Shown: one piece after another, positions 1-7,471 of the stretch | Position numbering within the stretch: the stretch's first letter is position 1 | How the letters are laid out: each line of letters begins with the position of its first letter | Assembly: GCA_947564735.1 (NCBI GenBank) | Contig: CANOEC010000001.1 | Location: 186,001-250,000, forward strand | From: an uncultured Lachnospiraceae bacterium | GTDB lineage: Bacteria; Bacillota; Clostridia; Lachnospirales; Lachnospiraceae | DNA: 64,000 nt | Direction: 5' to 3' | Notes under the pieces: generated by a model | What the model saw: the letters and a program-made list of their open reading frames with translations, nothing else | Databases searched by the model: none | Told to the model about the DNA's origin: nothing | Position numbers and translations under genes: made by a program

Positions 1-1257
1 AACTGCCTGACAAATTCACCGCAATTACTGGCAATGAATAAATGCGGCATCTTCCTGCTTGGTTTCATCCTGATGATACACACCGTTTATCTGGATAAAA
101 ACTGGAATTTTCCGAAATATTTCTGCGCGCTTGCCCAGATGACCGGCACTATTTTTATCTGCATTTTTCGCCCCTTTGGCGACATGATCTCTTATTTTGA
201 TGCCAAAAAGAAGGCAAAAGACGGGAAAAACAGCAACTTAATTCCGGTACTTATTGGCATATCCATCGCCCTTCCGCTGCTTTTGTTTGTGACGATTCTT
301 CTTGCCAGCGCCGATGCGGTATTTGCAAATATTTTTATACACATACTGGATTCCATAAATTTAGTTACTGTTTTTGGCGTAATATTAATGACTGTAATTA
401 CTTTTTTTGCTTCCTATGCTGTCTATGCCGCTTTTTCCATGAAAGAGGTAAAAGAAGAAATCACTGACCACCGCACGCTAGAACCAATCATCGCTATCAT
501 TGTCACGGTGACGCTGTCCGTTATTTATCTCATTTTCAGCGTCATACAGATTCTCTATCTTTTTATCGGCAATTTGAAACTGCCGGATGGGTATACTTAT
601 TCAAGCTATGCGAGAGAAGGGTTTTTCCAACTGCTCTTTGTCTGTGTCTTGAATCTGCTCATTGTGCTGATATGCCTGTATCTTTTCCGGGATAACGTGG
701 TATTAAAAGCGATTCTGACAGTTATCAGCGGCTGTACGTTTATTATGATTTTATCAAGCGCGTTGCGGATGCTTATGTATATCAACCGCTACAACCTTAC
801 TTTTCTGCGGATATTTGTCCTCTGGTCCCTTGCCGTTATCTTCCTCTTGATGGCAGGTGTAACCGTTTCTATCTATATGAATAAATTTCCGCTCTTTACT
901 TATAGCATGATGATTGTCACGGTATTTTATATCGGACTGTCCTTCGCGCATCCGGATTACTGGATTGCAAAATATAATCTAAATCCACAACATATAGAAT
1001 ATCTGGATGAATACGATACACGGGACAGTCAGACCTATCTGACAAAACTGTCTTCCGATGCCGCGCCGGTGATACTGGATGAAAAGACAAATCCTTATCT
1101 GGAAAAATACTTTAACGTTCTCGATAATGACGGAGACCTTCATGACGAACTCCTATGGCTGAACAGATACTATCATAAAATACAGCTTCTCTCGGAAGAT
1201 ATGCATATACGAAACTTTAATTTCTCTGTGCATGCCGCAGAAAACTATATCCACTGA
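1..1257 (+). CDS. DUF4173/DUF4153-like polytopic membrane protein (5' partial)
   Basis: The reading frame is open to the first base of the window, so the gene begins upstream; the first Met in view is at 34. At least eight hydrophobic segments are visible, followed by a soluble C-terminal tail of about 90 residues that ends HAAENYIH. The arrangement of many membrane helices and a short hydrophilic C-terminus fits the DUF4173/DUF4153 family of Gram-positive membrane proteins, whose role is unknown. It converges with the SH3 gene to its right, and a strong GC hairpin separates the two. Identity is from overall pattern only. That it is a real gene is nearly certain, the family name less so. Confidence 0.75.
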   Translation, partial: NCLTNSPQLLAMNKCGIFLLGFILMIHTVYLDKNWNFPKYFCALAQMTGTIFICIFRPFGDMISYFDAKKKAKDGKNSNLIPVLIGISIALPLLLFVTILLASADAVFANIFIHILDSINLVTVFGVILMTVITFFASYAVYAAFSMKEVKEEITDHRTLEPIIAIIVTVTLSVIYLIFSVIQILYLFIGNLKLPDGYTYSSYAREGFFQLLFVCVLNLLIVLICLYLFRDNVVLKAILTVISGCTFIMILSSALRMLMYINRYNLTFLRIFVLWSLAVIFLLMAGVTVSIYMNKFPLFTYSMMIVTVFYIGLSFAHPDYWIAKYNLNPQHIEYLDEYDTRDSQTYLTKLSSDAAPVILDEKTNPYLEKYFNVLDNDGDLHDELLWLNRYYHKIQLLSEDMHIRNFNFSVHAAENYIH

Positions 1258-1288
1258 GATCGCGTGCCGCAGGGCACACCACGACGAC

Positions 1289-1328
1289 GGGGCTGCCACG
1301 GGTTATAAATCAATTCCCCGGCAGCCCC
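1289..1328. terminator. GC-rich hairpin between convergent genes
   Basis: GGGGCTGCC (1289-1297) pairs perfectly with GGCAGCCCC (1320-1328), and the stem can extend inward by GGG/CCC. It sits between the convergent genes ending at 1257 and 1363. Neither side has a good U-tract, so it may act as a bidirectional terminator or only as an mRNA 3' stabiliser. A smaller hairpin (GTGCC-GCAG-GGCAC) lies just before it. Confidence 0.45.
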
Positions 1329-1362
1329 ATTATTTGAAACACATTACTTTAAGCGGAACAGA

Positions 1363-1932
1363 CTATCCCTCCTGTTCCTCCCTGCCCTTTGAACTTTTAA
1401 TCCCTGAAAAAATACCTGTGGCAAAAATCCCGAGAACCAGAACGATAATGACACTGCCCCATATTTTAGAGCGGCGTGCGTCTGCGCGATAACGCTCCAC
1501 CGTCTCCACAACAAGCTTTGCCTCCTGCTCCGTTCTTGCCATCTCCTCATCCAGCGCCGCCACATCCATCTCCTGCACGCTCAGATATTCCTTGGGGACA
1601 TATCCTTCTTTATCCTGATAAATCACGCGGTACCATCCACTGCCTGTCTCCCCCGTGACAAAAACGGAATCACCCTTTTGGTAAGACATAATGACCTCTG
1701 CATTATCTTCCGGCGCAGTCTTCATCTTTACAGATTCCTCCGCCATCATAAGTTGGCTTAACTCGGATATCTCCGCTGCACTTCCCGGCTGTAATGTATC
1801 TTCCTCCGGTAACTGTATTGCCGCGGCATCTTCCAACGCATTGACGTATTGCATATTGCCCGCTGTGCCGGATAACCCGAAGCAGATTCCCATGACTGCC
1901 AGTATACTTGCAATTTTCACTTCTTTTTTCAT
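1363..1932 (-). CDS. Exported SH3-like domain membrane protein
   Basis: This 189-residue protein starts with a signal-peptide-like segment (MKKEVKIASILAVMGICFGL). A bacterial SH3 (SH3b) domain follows at about residues 66-118, with the typical KMKTAPEDNAEVI, GDSVFVTGE, GWYRVIY and GYVPKEYL pieces. A charged helical stretch and one transmembrane helix (about 160-178) complete it, so the SH3 domain probably lies outside the cell. SH3b domains commonly bind cell-wall peptidoglycan; here that is inferred. The start has a GGAAGGA ribosome site. The gene lies 40 bases after the ligase-like gene and is probably the last gene of the polysaccharide region. No enzymatic domain is seen. Confidence 0.7.
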   Translation of the reverse strand: MKKEVKIASILAVMGICFGLSGTAGNMQYVNALEDAAAIQLPEEDTLQPGSAAEISELSQLMMAEESVKMKTAPEDNAEVIMSYQKGDSVFVTGETGSGWYRVIYQDKEGYVPKEYLSVQEMDVAALDEEMARTEQEAKLVVETVERYRADARRSKIWGSVIIVLVLGIFATGIFSGIKSSKGREEQEG

Positions 1933-1972
1933 AATGATGTCCTTCCTCTCATTGATAACATACTTATTTTTC

Positions 1973-3340
1973 CTAAACCTTCAGTTCCAATTCCGATAGC
2001 TTGATGCCGACACTTTCCACCTGCTTCTCCTCCTCCTTATAAAAGCAGGCTAACACAAGCAGATAAAAATAGCAGACTATATTATGTATCCCCGGATTCC
2101 AAAATAAAAGCTGTATCAGAAACATACCGGAAATCAAAATAAGAATCCCTGTAACCGGCTTGTCCAATGCATAATTTCTACACATTTTATCTGTAAACAA
2201 CACCATCAGAATCATCAAAAATATCCCCGGAAGCACTCCCATTGTCTGAAAACATTGCAAGATACCACTTTCACTCTGTCCGATAGACCCAGCCAAGGGA
2301 ACTGCAAAAGATTTCACCATATTGTATGCAATACTGTCCGGCAATGCCGCCCATCCGCCACCGAGAACCACCGTAGAAAACATCAGTAGTACCGTCATCA
2401 GGATAAACCGATATGCTTTCTGCATTTTCCGCAGTACCAGCCGCTCCAAATCCATTCCTTCCGGAATCCTGTCCCAATAATGAAAAAAAATAATCCCTCC
2501 TGCTGCCACCAGCAAATCTATATAAACGCTGTGCTCCAGCGAATAAGAAACCTCCGGTCGGATAATCTGCGTATATTCCGTGATAAGACTCATATTGCTT
2601 AGCATGAATAAATATAGGAAAAATAACTGCATCACTCTTTTCACTAAGATTGCTGTCGGTCGCAGCACTACCGGAACCGTCAGAAAATAAATTCCCATCA
2701 GCCACAGGCTCATTACATTCCGGTTGAGAAATAATACAAAAAAACTGATACCCGACACCATAATGTAAAATCCCGAACGCATTTTGTCCCGGCATAGACA
2801 ATATCCATACACTGAAATCATACCAATAAGCAGAAAATAAGATGATATCTGTGGGGAATCTGCAAAAAAAGGCTCCATAATACTGCTTCTCCATCCATTC
2901 TCCAGACTACCTAACAGATAAAGTCCCGCTACCAGCAACCCGCAATATAGAATCAAATCCAAATAGAATATTTTAAACTCTACTCCCGAAGAAACCAGCA
3001 GGCAAATCATTGCAAGCGCAATTATTTCGGCATTCCATGAAAAATCTATAAATCCCTCCTCTGACGTGCTAAAAAGCTTTAAAATAACTGAAAATACTGC
3101 ATACACAATGGCTGCTATCGCCGCCGTATCCGTCAGATACCTTACTGTCGGAAACGGAACCTCTTTTCTGCCTGCATAAATTATCTTAATGACCAGCCAA
3201 GCAGACGCCGTTATAAGCAGGAACAGACTGTATACCGGAAACCCGGCAATCTCTGTCCTTACCACAGAAAGCATAGATAATATTAGTAACACACAGATAC
3301 ATTTATCCGCCAGCCATGCATAGGTAATTTTTTTATGCAT
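1973..3340 (-). CDS. O-antigen ligase/polymerase-like polytopic membrane protein
   Basis: The 455-residue product is almost entirely hydrophobic, with roughly 11-12 predicted membrane segments and a short charged C-terminus. It contains a larger loop after the middle helices that includes polar residues and the stretch RPEVSYSLEHSVY. This layout is that of Wzy polymerases and O-antigen ligases, which join or transfer lipid-linked glycans outside the membrane. I chose the Met at 3340 because AAAGGAG stands 7-8 bases before it; the frame is open 21 codons further but without a ribosome site. It belongs to the flippase and glycosyltransferase gene set by position. Sequence alone does not separate polymerase from ligase. 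Confidence 0.6.
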   Translation of the reverse strand: MHKKITYAWLADKCICVLLILSMLSVVRTEIAGFPVYSLFLLITASAWLVIKIIYAGRKEVPFPTVRYLTDTAAIAAIVYAVFSVILKLFSTSEEGFIDFSWNAEIIALAMICLLVSSGVEFKIFYLDLILYCGLLVAGLYLLGSLENGWRSSIMEPFFADSPQISSYFLLIGMISVYGYCLCRDKMRSGFYIMVSGISFFVLFLNRNVMSLWLMGIYFLTVPVVLRPTAILVKRVMQLFFLYLFMLSNMSLITEYTQIIRPEVSYSLEHSVYIDLLVAAGGIIFFHYWDRIPEGMDLERLVLRKMQKAYRFILMTVLLMFSTVVLGGGWAALPDSIAYNMVKSFAVPLAGSIGQSESGILQCFQTMGVLPGIFLMILMVLFTDKMCRNYALDKPVTGILILISGMFLIQLLFWNPGIHNIVCYFYLLVLACFYKEEEKQVESVGIKLSELELKV

Positions 3341-3358
3341 TTGGAACTCCTTTCCTAC

Positions 3359-3409
3359 AAGATAATCTGCGAAGCAGATTATCTTGGGAAGAATGTTTCG
3401 CATTCTTCC
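3359..3409. repeat. Two adjacent perfect hairpins (REP-like)
   Basis: The first hairpin has 12-bp arms AAGATAATCTGC / GCAGATTATCTT around a GAA loop (3359-3385). The second has 9-bp arms GGAAGAATG / CATTCTTCC around TTTCG (3387-3409). They lie directly upstream of the ligase-like gene start. The GC-GAA-GC turn is an unusually stable mini-hairpin. They could be a repetitive extragenic element or a leader structure. Confidence 0.6.
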
Positions 3410-3716
3410 AAATTTGTCAAAATTTCCTAGTTATAGAAAAAATGCACAATACCATATCTTGTATTTTATTTTGCACCCAATGATTTCTCACTCTATATTT
3501 TGATAATAAGTGACACAGTATTATCATTTTATTTACTTTTTTTCTACGATAATATATGAATAAACCTTTGTACTGTTCCGTTCTCTGTGATATATATAAT
3601 GTATGCTTGTTTTTTAAATACAGCTTATTACGAAAACCACATTCTGGTAACACTCTGATTCATCTTATTTTTAGGACAAACTCTTTTATTGTCCATCTAA
3701 GGAAAGGCACTTCTTT
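3404..3716. other. AT-rich intergenic stretch, no gene seen
   Basis: About 310 AT-rich bases between divergent genes. A short minus-strand open frame exists, but its composition is low-complexity and no ribosome site supports it. The last 65 bases (CATCTTA, ACAAACTCTTT and GGAAAGGCACTT) recur near 5905-5957, so they are part of the repeated unit of the gene that follows. Confidence 0.5.
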
Positions 3717-4598
3717 ATGACTCTTACTAAAAGCACTTCTATACCCTCTTCCACATCCTCCGATATTCCAAAACGCCGTGTCAACTGGCATGAAGCCTTA
3801 GTCTGCGCTGTGCAGATTGAACTGCGGGATTACGCTGACCTGCTGGATTTCCGGTCAGAGTTTATCCTTGGCAAAAACAGCTATCGTATTGACCTTCTGG
3901 TCATCAAAAAGCTGTGCTCTCAGTCCATCCTAAAAAAATTTGCCCATATTTTTCAGACTCACAACCTGTTTGAAATGAAAGGTATCCACTCCTCTGTAAC
4001 AATTAACTCTTACTATAAGTGTATTGGCTATGCAGGGCTTCTCATTGACCAGCTTAACAATATAAACAAAACGCAATATACTTCCCTTGATATCAGCATT
4101 ACCTTTCTGACTTTTCGATACCCACAAAAGCTGCTCCGACATCTTAAAGATGAACGAAATATAGTAGTTGAAAAATTCTATCAAGGGATATATCATATCA
4201 GTAAAGAGACATTTATAACACAGATTATCGTTATAAGCGAACTGCCTTCTGACGAAAATCTGTATCTACGATCTCTGACAAACCACTTGCAAGACTCTGA
4301 ACTTATTAACCGTATATCTGATGACTATGCAAAACATAAGGACAGCGATATCTATACAAAATACTTAAACCAGCTAACTACTGCCAATCTTGGAACGAAA
4401 GGAGATACGTCTATGGTATGTGAAGGATTATTTAATTTATTTGGTACGACTTCCGAGGAAGTCATTGCAAAGGCTAAGCAGGAATCGGATGATTATTATT
4501 TACCTCAAATTGATTACTTGAAAAACCTTTTAAAGCAGAATAATATTGCTTTTGATTTAACTTCCTTATCGAGTGAAACAAATATGTCCAATCAGTGA
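3717..4598 (+). CDS. PD-(D/E)XK nuclease-like protein, intact copy of a tandem family
   Basis: The 293-residue protein has a core reminiscent of the PD-(D/E)XK nuclease fold: Asp59 in YRIDLLVIKK followed by Glu86-x-Lys88 in LFEMKGI, with an upstream helix bearing Glu26 and Glu35. I recognise similar proteins as common, uncharacterised genes in Lachnospiraceae; nuclease activity is inferred. The C-terminal third (from about residue 232) is a separate small region, and an internal Met at residue 233 has its own strong AAAGGAG site. The start has GGAAAGG upstream. Decayed copies follow at 4870-5759. It runs opposite to the surrounding polysaccharide genes, suggesting independent acquisition. Confidence 0.7.
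   Translation: MTLTKSTSIPSSTSSDIPKRRVNWHEALVCAVQIELRDYADLLDFRSEFILGKNSYRIDLLVIKKLCSQSILKKFAHIFQTHNLFEMKGIHSSVTINSYYKCIGYAGLLIDQLNNINKTQYTSLDISITFLTFRYPQKLLRHLKDERNIVVEKFYQGIYHISKETFITQIIVISELPSDENLYLRSLTNHLQDSELINRISDDYAKHKDSDIYTKYLNQLTTANLGTKGDTSMVCEGLFNLFGTTSEEVIAKAKQESDDYYLPQIDYLKNLLKQNNIAFDLTSLSSETNMSNQ
4413..4598 (+). CDS. Possible intragenic small protein (C-terminal part of the nuclease-like gene)
   Basis: An in-frame ATG at 4413 lies 8 bases after AAAGGAG (4398-4404), a better ribosome site than that of the full-length gene. Starting there would give 61 residues, beginning MVCEGLFNLFGTTSEEV, identical to the C-terminus of the longer protein. The decayed downstream copy keeps an AGGAG plus ATG at the same place (5248-5262) and the same MVCE start. 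In Rpn nucleases an internally initiated C-terminal fragment blocks the full-length toxin; whether that happens here is inference. Confidence 0.4.
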   Translation: MVCEGLFNLFGTTSEEVIAKAKQESDDYYLPQIDYLKNLLKQNNIAFDLTSLSSETNMSNQ

Positions 4599-4869
4599 TG
4601 GTTGGGTATTTCATCATTTATATAATTTTTTTAACAGACTGCTTATTCGTGTATAAATATCCACTTATAAGTTCATTCTTTAATTATTATATTTATACTT
4701 GCGCATGATTTCTTCTGCCATTCCTAACTTTACTAATATCATTGCCGTATCAAACACGATATTGCTAATCAATTTTTATAGTCATATAGTAAATGTTATA
4801 TCAATTTGCATAAGATTTTTTTTGATTTATAATAATCATTATACCGATAATATCTATTGTGGAAGCCGT
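4599..4869. other. AT-rich spacer between tandem copies
   Basis: No coding potential is seen. Its last part (GGAAGCCGTATACCATAAT, 4860-4878) resembles GAAGCTATATCCCGATAAT at 5869-5887, so it is probably a much-diverged part of the same repeated unit. Confidence 0.4.
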
Positions 4870-5330
4870 ATACCATAATCTTCTGGTTATCAAAAGCTGT
4901 CAGAACAATCCATCTCGAAAAATATTGCCCTCAGTTTTTCGCCATATAACCTCTTTCTGGCATTTAGATATCCCCTTATGCTTATTCTCCATCTTATAGA
5001 TAAACGAAATATAGAAGTTAGAAAATCTGTTTCATGGATATATTATGTCATTAACGAGATATTTAAATACGTATTATCGTTACAAACAAACTGCCTTAAG
5101 ATGAAAATCTGTATCTGCAATGCCTAACCGACCACTTGCAGGATGCCACACTTATTAACCCCTTATCCTACAACTATATAAAGCACAAGGACATCGATAT
5201 TTATACAAAATATTTAAACCAACTAACAACCGCTAACTTCAAAACTAGGAGAACCTCTATGGTGTGTGAAAATCTACTTAATCTGTCTAAGGAAAGCCAA
5301 AATGAAACCGTCATAAACAACCGACAGAAA
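4870..5330 (+). pseudogene. Decayed second copy of the PD-(D/E)XK-like gene
   Basis: From 4878 the DNA matches the intact copy (CTTCTGGTTATCAAAAGCTG against CTTCTGGTCATCAAAAAGCTG near 3894), but the 5' end is missing. A further internal deletion and shifts interrupt the frame around 4930-5130. The tail is still readable in frame from 5136: LINPLSYNYIKHKD, IYTKYLNQLTTAN and MVCENLLNLS match the end of the intact protein. No functional full-length product is possible. The tail now reads straight into the next copy. Confidence 0.7.
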
Positions 5331-5759
5331 TCAAATACTAGCTATATACCTAAGCGACGTATCAACTGGCACAAAGCTGCATCTTACGCTGCGCAGATAA
5401 TTTCCAAAAATATAGCTCATATTTTCAAGACTTACAACCTATTTACAATTAAGGGTTTTTCATCTTCCATAACAATTAACGATTATTACGCGACCTTCGG
5501 TTATGCATGTCTTTTCGTCAGCCATCTTTGTAATTTATGTATGAAACAATACAGCAGTTCAGATATTACCATTACTTTATTAACTTACCGCTATCCGCGT
5601 AAGCTTATGAATCATTTACAAAATGAACGGAAACTAACAATTAATAAAATTTCCCACGGTATATATCATATTAATGAATATACACTCAAAGCACAGATTA
5701 TTGTTGTAAACCAACTATCTCACGATGAGAATCCGTATCTACATTGCATAATTGATTAG
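5331..5759 (+). pseudogene. Decayed third copy, lacking the catalytic segment
   Basis: Joined in frame to the tail of the second copy. YIPKRRINWHKAASYAAQI matches the N-terminus of the intact protein, but about 35 residues containing Asp59 are deleted, and the Glu-x-Lys motif reads TIK. The body continues through IKGFSSSITINDYYATFGYA and YRYPRKLMNHLQNERKL, then stops after DENPYLHCIID, missing the last third. The loss of both acidic residues means it cannot be an active nuclease. The 207-codon open frame from 5136 is therefore a chimera of two remnants. Confidence 0.7.
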
Positions 5760-5904
5760 TCTAAAAAATCTAAAGCAAAAACTTGACTCAAGCTCCGTAT
5801 TAAGCGAAACAACTTTTTGTTACCTATGATATATGTATCATATACTTACTTTTAGCAATCTGTTGCAGAAGCTATATCCCGATAATTTTCCGCTTCATCT
5901 TATT

Positions 5905-5957
5905 GTCGGAATAAACTCTTTCATCATCCCTTTAAAGAAAGGCACTTTTTTATGACT
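5905..5957 (+). pseudogene. Leader and start codon of a fourth lost copy
   Basis: CTTCATCTTATTGTCGG, ATAAACTCTTTCAT and AAAGAAAGGCACTTTTTTATGACT closely match the 60 bases upstream of and including the start of the intact copy (3660-3722). The frame stops a few codons after the ATG. Only the promoter-proximal leader of a further copy remains, directly before the flippase gene end. Confidence 0.6.
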
Positions 5958-5995
5958 TGGGTATAGGTACATCTTTTCACATACTTTAGGATAAA

Positions 5996-7351
5996 CTACT
6001 CTATTTTATTATTTAATTTCTCATTAAGCATTCGAAATGTAAAAATAGGAGCTATAAACTCATACGGTACAAGCGCAATTGTATTAGCTACGACCACACC
6101 AATCCAACTTCCTGTCACTTGCACGAGTATATAAGATAAGGGAATAAAAACCAATGCTGCAAATGTCATCCATATCATTTGCACTTTAAAATACGATAAA
6201 CCATTTCCTATGGAAGTATTAACATTATGAAGAACGAAAATTGCACTGGAACAAATAAACGCCAAAGCATACTTTTGATTTACATTAATCACACTTTCAC
6301 CCAACCATATTCTGACAATCCATGGTAATAACGGTATAATACATAATTCTAATAAAATACATACAAATACCGTTAAAAGAAAAATTTTATATATTTTTTT
6401 AATCCAATTGAAATTCTTTTGCACCTGTGCTTTTGTAACTGCTGACCAAATAGGTGCCAGCAATAATGCAACAGCCATTCCAACTGTACTAAATATTCGA
6501 TAGTACACTTGATATTCAATCACATAATTCATAGATGTTAATTTAGAAATGACAATTTCATTAGTAGATGAAATTACCATAAATACTAGTTGTAGCCACA
6601 ACAGTGAAATTCCAATACTAAATATATCCTTTACACAGTCTGTTTTGATATTTTTTAATGAAAAATAACTGCCTTTCAACAAATATTTAAATACAATAAA
6701 AGTACAAATAATATAAGGAATATTAATTGCACAAATATTTATTATCGACATCATTTTCAGATTCATTTCCAAATCACCAGATGGCATAATATTTAGGCAA
6801 ACTGTGATAATAATATTAGGTATTAATGTTAGAAAGCTTACTATAGCAGAATATTGCATAGCATATAGTATCGATGTAACTATTTTTAATATAATGTTAA
6901 TAACCACTCCCAAAAAAACTATCTGTACACAATCTATTAAAAGTATATTTGATATAATCGAAGCATCAACATTAAATATTCTATTCCAATTTAATTTTGA
7001 AATTCCAATTTCACCAACTATTAAAATAAATCCGGATATTAAAATCATCAATCCATACGTTGTAGAAATCAAATCCGTCATATACTTCTTATCCTGTTTT
7101 TCAATTGCAATAGGCAATTTATTTCTCAATCCATGTCCTAAACCTAAGTCAAACAGATTAACCCAGTTTAATACAGACAACATTGTATACCATACTCCTA
7201 AAACTGTTTTATTATGAAAAAAATTAATATACAAAGGAAGCAAAAGAAAATTCACAAGTAAAGATGCACCCTTTGCAAAAAATGCACCAATTATATTTTT
7301 CATAATTTTTAAATCAATTTCAGATAATTTTATAAATTTTCTTTTATCCAT
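5996..7351 (-). CDS. Wzx-like polysaccharide flippase (MATE/MOP superfamily)
   Basis: The protein (451 residues from the Met at 7351) has about 12-14 hydrophobic helices and the hallmarks of Wzx-type exporters: an N-terminal GAFFAKGASLLVNFLLLPLYINFF, then FDLGLGHGLRNKLP in the second helix pair, and a central WLQLVFMVISSTNEIVISKL. Such proteins move lipid-linked repeat units across the membrane. The frame stays open 20 codons further to 7411, but those codons (MIKSRSRDNTNVVVEIYGLK) are a decayed piece of the methyltransferase 3' end copied from 10040-10110. I therefore prefer the later Met, although neither start has a clear ribosome site. Confidence 0.75.
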   Translation of the reverse strand: MDKRKFIKLSEIDLKIMKNIIGAFFAKGASLLVNFLLLPLYINFFHNKTVLGVWYTMLSVLNWVNLFDLGLGHGLRNKLPIAIEKQDKKYMTDLISTTYGLMILISGFILIVGEIGISKLNWNRIFNVDASIISNILLIDCVQIVFLGVVINIILKIVTSILYAMQYSAIVSFLTLIPNIIITVCLNIMPSGDLEMNLKMMSIINICAINIPYIICTFIVFKYLLKGSYFSLKNIKTDCVKDIFSIGISLLWLQLVFMVISSTNEIVISKLTSMNYVIEYQVYYRIFSTVGMAVALLLAPIWSAVTKAQVQKNFNWIKKIYKIFLLTVFVCILLELCIIPLLPWIVRIWLGESVINVNQKYALAFICSSAIFVLHNVNTSIGNGLSYFKVQMIWMTFAALVFIPLSYILVQVTGSWIGVVVANTIALVPYEFIAPIFTFRMLNEKLNNKIE

Positions 7352-7440
7352 TTTTAATCCATATATTTCTACTACAACATTTGTATTGTCTCTACTACGA
7401 GATTTTATCATTGTATTTCAACGCATTGCCAAAACTAATC
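7349..7440 (-). repeat. Decayed duplicate of the methyltransferase gene 3' end
   Basis: Read on the minus strand, TTTTGG, a GTTGAAATACAATGATAAAATC block and then ATATATGGATTAAAAATGGATAA follow the same order as the end of the methyltransferase gene (TTTTGGAAGTATG, AATATAATGATAAAATCC, ATATGGATTAAAAAAGGATAG at 10040-10140). In the old frame KYNDKI is kept and then a stop appears. This is a recombination scar joining the flippase gene to an older methyltransferase copy. Confidence 0.7.
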
Positions 7441-7471
7441 AAAACATAGTTTCAATACAAATATGTCTCAC

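Noticed and set aside
2271-2894. 207-codon minus-strand frame inside the ligase-like gene
   Set aside because: It is a shifted reading of the same strand; the overlapping frame has continuous membrane helices and a good ribosome site.
5136-5759. Single 207-residue gene
   Set aside because: Alignment of its parts with the intact copy shows tail-then-head order and missing catalytic residues, so it is a chimera of two remnants.
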